In this document: one piece after another, positions 57,432 to 64,000 of the stretch
Numbering within the stretch: position 1 is the first letter of the stretch
Layout of the letters: each line of letters starts with the position of its first letter
NCBI GenBank assembly: GCA_008973525.1
Contig: WACJ01000331.1
Span: 269,984 to 333,983 of the forward strand
Length of the DNA: 64,000 bases
Source: Stenopsyche tienmushanensis
Lineage: Eukaryota > Arthropoda > Insecta > Trichoptera > Stenopsychidae
Direction of reading: 5' to 3'
The notes under the pieces: generated by a model
The model's database searches: none
Seen by the model: the letters and a program-made list of their open reading frames with translations, nothing else
What the model was told of the DNA's origin: nothing
Made by a program: the position numbers and the translations under genes

Positions 57432-57719
57432 GTAGGTAAGGGAAGTCGGCAAGTTGGATCCGTAACTTCGGGATAAGGATTGGTTCTGAGGGCCGTGGCG
57501 TGTCGGGCCTGGTTGAGAAATGGGCATCATTCGAGACGTAGAGGAAACCTCGAGTTTGTACGTGGCTTCTATCGCGTGCTGCACAAAGTTTTCGCGCCTC
57601 GCCTTGGACGTACCCTCGGATCTTCCAAGCTGTGTGGTGCCGGTGTGCGCCTGCATTGCCAGTATTCAGCCTGTACGGCCGCCGGACGACGGTCAGCTCA
57701 GAACTGGCACGGACAAGGA

Positions 57720-57751
<32 letters not shown>

Positions 57752-57792
57752 CGATGGCCCTCGCGGGTGTTGACGTAATGTGATTTCTGCCT

Positions 57793-57843
<51 letters not shown>

Positions 57844-57844
57844 A

Positions 57845-57891
<47 letters not shown>

Positions 57892-57930
57892 CAAGTGGCA
57901 CATGAATGGATTAACGAGATTCTCTCTGTT
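57432..57930 (+). rRNA. 28S rRNA gene fragment, diverged (pseudogene)
   Basis: The sequence follows the large-subunit rRNA from GGTAAGGGAAGTCGGC (57436) through GGATCCGTAACTTCGGGATAAGG, a variable region, AATCCGACTGTCTAATTAAA (57721), and TAACTATGACTCTCTTAAGG (57849-57868) to GGATTAACGAGAT. Differences at positions that are invariant in functional genes (for example GGCAGGAG for GGCGGGAG, and an altered stretch after GTCATCTAA) show that it is no longer a working copy. The R2 target TTAAGG-TAGCC (57863-57873) is unoccupied. Similarity ends within the TGT that opens the R1 target. Confidence 0.9.
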
Positions 57931-58001
57931 CACTCTTCTTTTCTTTGTATGTACTTAGCATAAGTTAGATTAAGTACTAATATAATCAGGCACTGTTTTA
58001 A

Positions 58002-58906
58002 TTGTCAAGATGGTGCGCCACTCCCCCAGGAAGGGGGGTAGGACACTCTCCGCCCGCGTCGCGAGCGTCTACGTCCTCGACGACGTCGGCCCCCATGGAG
58101 GTCTCGGATCCTCCTCAACACTCCTCTGACCTTCTATCGGGTTCTCGGTCACCGCGTTCCCAGATTGTCCCGCCTCCTCTGACCCTCCCTACTCCTGAGG
58201 GTGCGCCAAAGAGGGCGCTTCAGCGTTCTCCCCCGGACCGCGCTGATGATGTCGATCCTGGAGGGGTGTCCCCGCCGGAGAAGAGACATCGCTGTAGGGA
58301 TCCTGCTGGTGTGTCTGGCGATCCCGCTCAGGCCTCGGCTGCGACGAGTTGCGCCCAAACTGATCCTCACTCCCCGTCGGCTGCGACCCCTCCGTCATCG
58401 GGCATCTTGACACACGATTACCCCAGAGTTGACTTTGAGGCCCGCAGTAAGAGTTTCAAAGACAAGATTGCTTTCCTGTCGGGAATCTTCCAGGACACCA
58501 GAAGCAGGATGTCTGGCGATACGAGAGCTGAGGGTCTCCGCTGGGGCGTTCTAACGCCACCATGATCCTCTCTGTCCCGTCAAAGATTAGGCACATGCTG
58601 ATTTCGTCGCCGAGGGTCTACCTGGGCTGGGTGTCCTGCCCGGTGGTCGACCACCTGCCGTGCACCAGATGCTTCAGGTGTCAGCAATACGGGTACTACG
58701 TGGCTGCGTGTCCAGAAAAGGAACCCACCTGTTCGTGCTGCGCAAAGGTGGGGCACGAGCACAAGGAGTGCACGGACAAGGGTGCGCAGGTTTGCGCCAC
58801 TTGCAAGCGGATGGGTCAGCCCGACAATCACCGGACGGGGGCTCAGGAGTGTCCTGCTTACGCTGCTAGCGTGAGACGTCTCCTGAGCAGAACTAATTAT
58901 CGGTAG
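58002..58906 (+). pseudogene. R1 ORF1 (gag-like) with internal deletion
   Basis: The first frame (to 58565) is Ser/Pro-rich and ends after F-K-D-K-I-A-F-L-S. The second frame (58556-58906) continues with M-I-L-S-V-P-S-K-I-R-H-M-L, the position just before the zinc knuckles in element 2, and has C-F-R-C-Q-Q-Y-G, C-S-C-C-A-K-V-G-H and C-A-T-C-K-R-M-G. Compared with element 2, the central domain of about 150 residues is missing between the two. The first knuckle has lost its histidine (Y-G-Y-Y for Y-G-H). An ATG at 58010 lies in another frame, so the true start is uncertain. It cannot make a full ORF1 protein. Confidence 0.75.
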
Positions 58907-61900
58907 AAGCGGGCGCTCGGGGAGCGCCTAGAGTCATCAGATGCGCCCAGATCAACCTGGCCAGATCGAGAGTGGCCACCTCTGAATTGCGGAGGTTGGC
59001 GTGTGAGTTTTCACTCGACTTTATTTTGGTGCAGGAACCATATACTATAAACGGCTGCATCCCGGGTTTGGGTGACTCGGTATTCGTGGCGCTCCCGAGT
59101 CCCGCGGCTATGGCCGCGGTGGTGGTTACTAACAATAACTTTAAATGCATGCTCTTGACGAACGTATCCAGCGACTTCCATGTTTGCGTGCAGGTGGACG
59201 CCGGCTTTGGTCCCTTCTTTCTGTGTTCCTCCTATTTTAAATACTCTGATAGCCCTTCGGGACACATTGCGCGGCTGTGTTGTTGTGGTGTTGGTGCCGA
59301 TTGTAACCTTCGCTCTGCTCTGTGGGGCCCTTCGGGGGTCTCGGTGCGCTCCCCGGGGGATGTTAGACTGATGGAAGAATTTGTATTCGCCAACGCCCTT
59401 CACATTCTGAACGACCCGAACAGCATTCCTACGTTTTCCGGTCCTGGGGGGGAGAGTCACATTGATGTGACGCTCACCTCCCAATCCTTTATTAATAGGG
59501 TGGGGGAGTGGAGGGTGCATGACTCTGTCATTGCGTCCGACCACAACCTCATCACGTTCTCGATAAATCCTCGTCGTGATCCCTCATTAACTATTTCCAG
59601 TATTTCTAGACGTTTTAGAGCTAGGGGGGACTTGGCGACATTTGAGGATGACTGCAAATGTGAGCTGCTGACTATGTCACAGAGGGTGGACGCCCTTCTG
59701 GAGTCTGGTAAGGTTGATGAGGCGGTGGAAGCTGTCAGTGCGACTGTGGTAGGTTGCGCATCGAGATCCCTAGGTCGCGTTTCGTCCAGGAGGGTGTCGC
59801 AGCCGCCGTGGTGGAGCGACGCGGTTGTGGCCGCGCGCCGGAATTTTATGAAAGCGAGAAAGGCATTTCAGGCCGCTCGCCGTACCCCCCCCGCTGTCTC
59901 TGCCTCTCGGGTGGTTCCTCCTGAGGCCCTCGCTATTTTGCATAATAACTACAAGAAGGTACGTCTCATATATACTCGTGTCATCGCCAAAGCCAAGCGC
60001 GATTCGTGGAGATCCTTTGTATCCAAAAACGTTGACTTTGGCCCTTGGGGCCCTGCTTACTACTCCGTGAAGCGCGCGATTATGTCCATTCCCTCGAATA
60101 TTAGAGACCCTGTCACTGGGAGCTTTTCCACGAACATTGTGGACTCGACGAAAATCCTACTGGACACTTTGCTTCCTCAAGATGATCCTGATCGCGATTC
60201 TCCGGCCCATAGATTTATTAGAGCTGCTGCCGGAATAAACTTCTCGGTTCCGGACGCCCCGTTGCCCGGCGATGACGAGATCGCTGAGGTCTTCTCTTCG
60301 CTGAGGGTGAGGAAGGCCCCTGGTCCCGATCGTGTGGATGGTCGGATGGCGCGCTGCATCTATTCGGGTGCGAGCGGGCTGTTTGGCAGTCTATATCGGG
60401 AGTGTTTCCGTCGCGGCATTTTTCCCGCTTGCTGGAAATTGGGACTGGCCGTTATTATTCCCAAACCAAAGGCTGGCAGGCCTCCCAGTGACCCTAAATC
60501 TTTCAGACTTATTGTTCTGCTGCCGATCCTTGGGAAGGTGTTGGAGAGGCTCATTTCAAAAAGATTGCGGGAGGTGGTTGAAATCAAGTCCCCGTTTTCG
60601 AATACTCAATTTGGCTTTCGGCCGGGTCGGTCCACTGCTGATGCGATCCTCCACCTCATTAGTGTGGTCGACAGTCACCCCGGAGAGTATGTCTGCGTTG
60701 TGTTTTTTGACTTTGTAGGTGCATTTGACAATGCCTGGTGGGACGCCATTAGGTTGAAGCTGGGCCTCAAGGGAGTTCCGGCCAACCTGGTGGCCATCAT
60801 CGGGAGCTATTTATCTAACAGATTTGTTGTCGCCGAGGCGGGCTCATCCGTTCTGCTGCATGAACTGACAAGGGGCTGCCCGCAGGGTTCGGTCCTTGGA
60901 CTCTGTGGAATGTCCTGCTTGACGATATTTTTGACCTCGACTTGCCTGAGGGCTGTTCCCTCACGGCATATGCGGATGACCTTGCGCTGATTGTCCGGGG
61001 TGCCTCCGCGTGGGCGATCGAGGATCGAGCCACGGCCGCGGTCTCTGCTTTGTCGGAGTGGTGCGTGCTTAATAAGCTCGCGTTCGCTCCGGCGAAGACG
61101 TGCGCGATTCAGCTTTCAGGCCATTCAAGATGTCCGCCTCGCATCTATCTGGGAGGCTTTCCCATAACCTTTAAAACTTCCGTGTCCTATCTGGGGGTGT
61201 CCCTGGGCGAGAGGTGCAGGTTTTCCATTCATTATAGGACTGCGCTGGAGAGAGCTAACGTTGCCTTCGCTAAAATGACAAGGATCTCCGGGTCTGATTG
61301 GGGCATTGGTGGTGGTAATATGAAAATTTTATATAACGCAATATTTTTAGGAATCTTCTGTTATGCGGCGGGTGTTTGGGCGAATCGCCTCAATAACCCC
61401 GGCAGATCGGGCCTGCGTGGTCACGTGGACAGACCTGGTCCTCGCGGGATGGACCTCACCACCTCCAAGGCCATCTGTGCTGGTCAGAGGAGGGCTTTGA
61501 TAAGCTTGACGAAGGCCTATAGGACGGTTTCAACTGCGGCGCTGCCGGTTTTGGCCGGCGTGCTGCCACTGGATTTGCAGCTGCAATTGAGCGCGGCTGC
61601 CTACTGCTTTAAGAACGGCTTGCCGATTTTCATAGGTGATAGGGCAATTGAAACATCCCTTCTGGATGGTCTTGAACCCACTGTAGAAGCTCACGTCAAA
61701 ATATTGAAAAGGAGGGTGCTTGATGCTTGCTTTGTAGTTTGGAATGATAGATGGTCAAAAGAGATGAAAGGGGAGCAGCTTCGAAAGTTTTTTCCTAACG
61801 TTAAATGCCGCTTGACGTTTCGCTGGGTCGTTCCAGGTTACTGGACGTCTCAGTTCCTCACGGGACACGGGTGGTTCAAGCATTCACTCTTTCGGTTTGG

Positions 61901-62186
61901 TCTTGAATGTCTTTCGGATTGTCCATGTTTGCACGCGGACATGACAGCCGATCACGTGCTTTGGTCATGTCCAGGCATGGACGCCGATCGAGAGGTTCTT
62001 CTGCGATGTGTCAGGGGTTCCGCTTCAGGACCTGTTGGGCACAGAGACCTTGTGGCTGGTCCCAAAGCCTTTAAGGCTTTTAATGCGTTTTGCGTAAAGT
62101 TTGGCACTATGTGCGAGGTGGGCGGGTTCTACGGGCCGGTGAGTGAGATGCCGGTCGGTGGTGCCCGTCCCGCCTCCTTGACTTAA
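58906..62186 (+). pseudogene. R1 ORF2: endonuclease/reverse transcriptase, one clear frameshift
   Basis: The frame is open from the end of ORF1 and reads C-A-Q-I-N-L-A-R-S, then V-Q-E-P (59029), G-A-D-C-N (a small deletion lies just before it, 59265-59290), S-H-I-D-V-T-L-T-S and S-D-H-N-L-I (59537). The RT has K-A-P-G-P-D-R-V-D-G, F-G-F-R-P-G-R-S-T-A-D-A-I, F-F-D-F-V-G-A-F-D-N-A-W-W and G-C-P-Q-G-S-V-L-G. A single-base loss near 60900 shifts the frame. The downstream frame (60942-62186) has A-Y-A-D-D-L (about 60965), the thumb and the C-terminal zinc-binding C-P-C...H-V-L-W-S-C. Otherwise the protein is complete. Confidence 0.9.
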
Positions 62187-62424
62187 ATTCCACGGATTAT
62201 CATTTTATTGAAAGTTTGACGATCAAAAAGAGATCTCTTTATTGACACCCTGTTCTGTGCGGCCGATCCATATGTTATATTTGCAGAGTTTATGACCATT
62301 TGTATTTTTCTTTTATATGTGTGCTATTTATTGAATAAAATATTCTTCTTGCTGACTATTTCTTGACAACCCCCACTGGTAAATTAGATGCCAGTGGGTG
62401 GGCTTATTATTATTATTATTTGTC

Positions 62425-62780
62425 TACTGATTATTTGAAGTTGTGATCGGCTCGTACGGACAGAGGTTTTCGACTGACATGCGATGAACTGGCAGCTGGC
62501 TTGACTGATAAAAATAACTGACCCCCTATATAATTCCGACTCCGCCAGCGTCAAATACGAGTGCCCCTTCCCCCCCCCAACCCTGCAAATTCTGCACAGC
62601 CACGGGTGGAGCAGAGGAATGTCTCTCGCACCGTACCCCTAATTAAAGTAAATTTTCAACGCTTTTTGCGTTCTTTGTTTAGTGGCGTGCGCCCGCTTTG
62701 ACCGGTGTTCTTTAATCTGGTCTAGGCGTGGGCGTGAGGAGAGTGGTGGGTTTCCCCTCAAACGGTGTCCTCCCTCCACT
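62425..62780 (+). other. Unassigned segment between two R1-derived ends
   Basis: No reading frame of note. There is a C-run at 62569-62578. Possibly flanking host sequence or an R1-associated 3' segment. Confidence 0.3.
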
Positions 62781-63105
62781 ACACGGGTGGTTCAAGCACT
62801 CACTCCTTCGGTTCGGTTTAGAATGTCTTTCGAAGTGTCCATGTTTGCACGCGGACATGGCAGCCGATCACGTGCTTTGGTCATGTCCAGGCATGGACCC
62901 CGATCGAGAGGTTCTTCTGCGATGTGTCAGAGGCTCCGCTTCAGGGCCTGTTGGGCACAGAGACCTTGTGGCTGGTCCCAAAGCCTTCAAGGCCTTTTCT
63001 GCGTTCTGTTGTAAGTTTGGCACTATGTGCGAGGTGGGCGGGTTCTACGGGTCGGTGAGTGAGATGCCGGTCAGTGGTGCCCGTCCCGCCTCTTTGACTT
63101 AATTT
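62781..63105 (+). pseudogene. Second copy of the R1 ORF2 C-terminus
   Basis: The segment repeats 61866-62190 with high identity, starting at ACACGGGTGGTTCAAGC and ending just after the stop codon. It encodes the end of ORF2, including C-P-C-L-H-A-D-M-A-A-D-H-V-L-W-S-C. It is cut at both ends, and no 3' UTR follows. Confidence 0.85.
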
Positions 63106-63109
63106 TTTT

Positions 63110-63817
63110 TTATTATAAAATACTGTACTAAGAGAACTATTTTTTCCTGAATTGGTTCGTGATGTAAAAACCATAAAAGAGGAGATTTCTGACCTCAAGA
63201 CAGCCTGCGCTTTTAATAGTGCCAAACTGGAGGAGTATGGTCTTAGGTTGGCCGAAGTCGAACGCATTTCTTCGGATTATGGAAACATTACTGAAAAATT
63301 TAACTCTTTAAATCAAGATATGCAGCGACTGGGCGAAGAGCTGAGTGCCCAAGACCAACGGTCCAGGTTAAACAATGTGGAAATTAAAGGAGTTCCAGTA
63401 AGGGCCAGTGAAAATCTGTACAATATTGCCAGTAATCTTAGTGACGCGGTTGGTCATGGCTTTGACAGGTCTCAATTAAACTATATCTCCAGAGTTCCCA
63501 CCTCCAACTCTAAGGATAAATCGATAGTCATTGTATTTATTAATCGTTACGTGAAGGAGGAATTCATAGCGGCAGCAAGGAAGAAGAAGACTATCACAAC
63601 CGACTCTATTGGCGTAGCAGGTAGTTCGCAGAGAGTTTTTGTCAACGATCACCTTACTCCGCAGTCCAAGAAGCTTCTGACGCAGGCTAAAACCATCGCG
63701 AAAACTAAGAACTATAGTTTTGTGTGGGTGAAGTTTGGCAAAATTCATTTAAGGAAAAATGACACCTCTCATGTCATTACTATTTCAAAAATCAGTGATT
63801 TAAACAAAATAGTCTAA
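63110..63817 (+). CDS. LINE ORF1 protein with FP-type C-terminal domain, 5'-truncated
   Basis: The frame is open from about 63115, after a stop, and has no ATG at its start, so the N-terminus is missing. Residues about 1-75 form a coiled coil (E-E-I-S-D-L-K-T and heptads). The remainder matches the FP domain (called Baculo_FP), which is widespread in ORF1 of insect CR1/jockey-like LINEs: L-N-N-V-E-I-K-G-V-P, then I-S-R-V-P, then I-V-I-V-F-I-N-R-Y-V-K-E-E-F, then V-F-V-N-D-H-L-T. It likely binds element RNA. The partner ORF2 would lie beyond 64000 or is missing. Confidence 0.75.
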
Positions 63818-64000
63818 TCTGCTGCTATTTGATTATAGTGTATAACGTTTTTTACTTGTGTTTAATTTGTCAATATTTATATGTACATATTTTAACATTT
63901 AAAAGTTTGAGGCCAACTGCTTGCAAATTGCTAATTACATGTTATTGTTCGTCTTCCATTCACTCCGGTCCGTTGCATCCATTAACTAATGACTCGGTCA
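63818..64000 (+). other. AT-rich sequence after the LINE ORF1, nothing recognised
   Basis: Too short to judge; an ORF2 start would be expected further downstream if the element is complete. Confidence 0.3.

Larger units (their letters stand above)
57931..62421 (+). mobile_element. R1 element in sense orientation at the 28S R1 site
   Basis: The element starts right where 28S similarity ends (about 57929-57945), which is the position of R1 insertions in arthropod 28S genes. It holds ORF1, ORF2 and a 3' UTR. The 3' UTR has an 8-bp stem (CCCACTGG...CCAGTGGG, 62371-62398) and a TTATTATTATTATT tail ending near 62420. The 28S sequence that should follow is missing, so the downstream half of the rDNA target has been lost. 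Confidence 0.85.

Noticed and set aside
57480..57933. Short open frames in the 28S region
   Set aside because: The DNA aligns with 28S rRNA, so coding is not expected.
63110..63817. Possible baculovirus-derived gene because of the FP-type domain
   Set aside because: This domain is common in ORF1 of insect LINEs, and the coiled coil plus FP layout fits a LINE. No other viral gene is nearby.

Overview
The window looks like a heterochromatin-like, transposon-dominated piece of an arthropod (most likely insect) nuclear genome. Evidence for this is the absence of any intact host gene, the many decayed transposon families typical of insects (R1-clade and jockey/CR1-like LINEs, mariner, hAT, piggyBac, Tigger/pogo, MULE, Helitron, a tRNA-derived SINE), consensus eukaryotic splice signals, and a fragment of 28S rDNA carrying an R1 element at or within about 14 bp of the canonical R1 insertion site. 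I cannot name the species.

About 1-45.5 kb is AT-rich and packed with broken DNA transposons and LINEs. Going left to right it holds: a CR1/jockey-like RT fragment; a ZBED5-type hAT; LTR-like remnants, one carrying a perfect 21-bp hairpin; a MULE transposase fossil; two inverted copies of a hAT 3' end; and a family of duplicated exon-like modules present in three copies, two of them large and inverted (11.9-14.0 and 28.4-31.0 kb). These are followed by a jockey-clade LINE, Tigger-like elements, a second complete-looking hAT interrupted by a PIF/Harbinger-like MITE, a SINE with an 11-bp target duplication, a three-level nest (hAT in mariner in hAT, both hATs with perfect 8-bp target duplications), oppositely oriented Helitron fragments, and a piggyBac-like element inside another hAT-type remnant.

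About 45.7-63.8 kb is GC-richer and dominated by R1-clade LINEs. R1-like element 1 (minus, 47.2-50.9 kb, 5'-truncated) keeps an open ORF2 of about 1,035 residues with endonuclease, reverse transcriptase and a C-terminal zinc-binding region. R1-like element 2 (minus, 51.0-57.4 kb) is near full length with 5' UTR repeats, ORF1 and ORF2, but carries several frameshifts. Next comes a diverged 28S fragment (plus, about 500 bp) ending at the R1 target, and a sense-oriented R1 element (57.9-62.4 kb) with a deleted ORF1 and a frameshifted ORF2. A detached second copy of the R1 ORF2 C-terminus and a 5'-truncated LINE ORF1 of the FP-domain type close the window.

The most notable points are: a 13-nt sequence from 28S (GTAGGTAAGGGAA) found at the 3' ends of both minus-strand R1-like elements and at the edge of the 28S fragment, suggesting an antisense-oriented 28S target or an rDNA-derived 3' tag; an approximately 245-bp tandem repeat array next to element 1; and the inverted families of short exon-like modules with a shared approximately 20-residue motif, which I do not recognise. 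Functional cooperation is limited to within elements (LINE ORF1 with ORF2); everything else reads as decayed or nested insertions.
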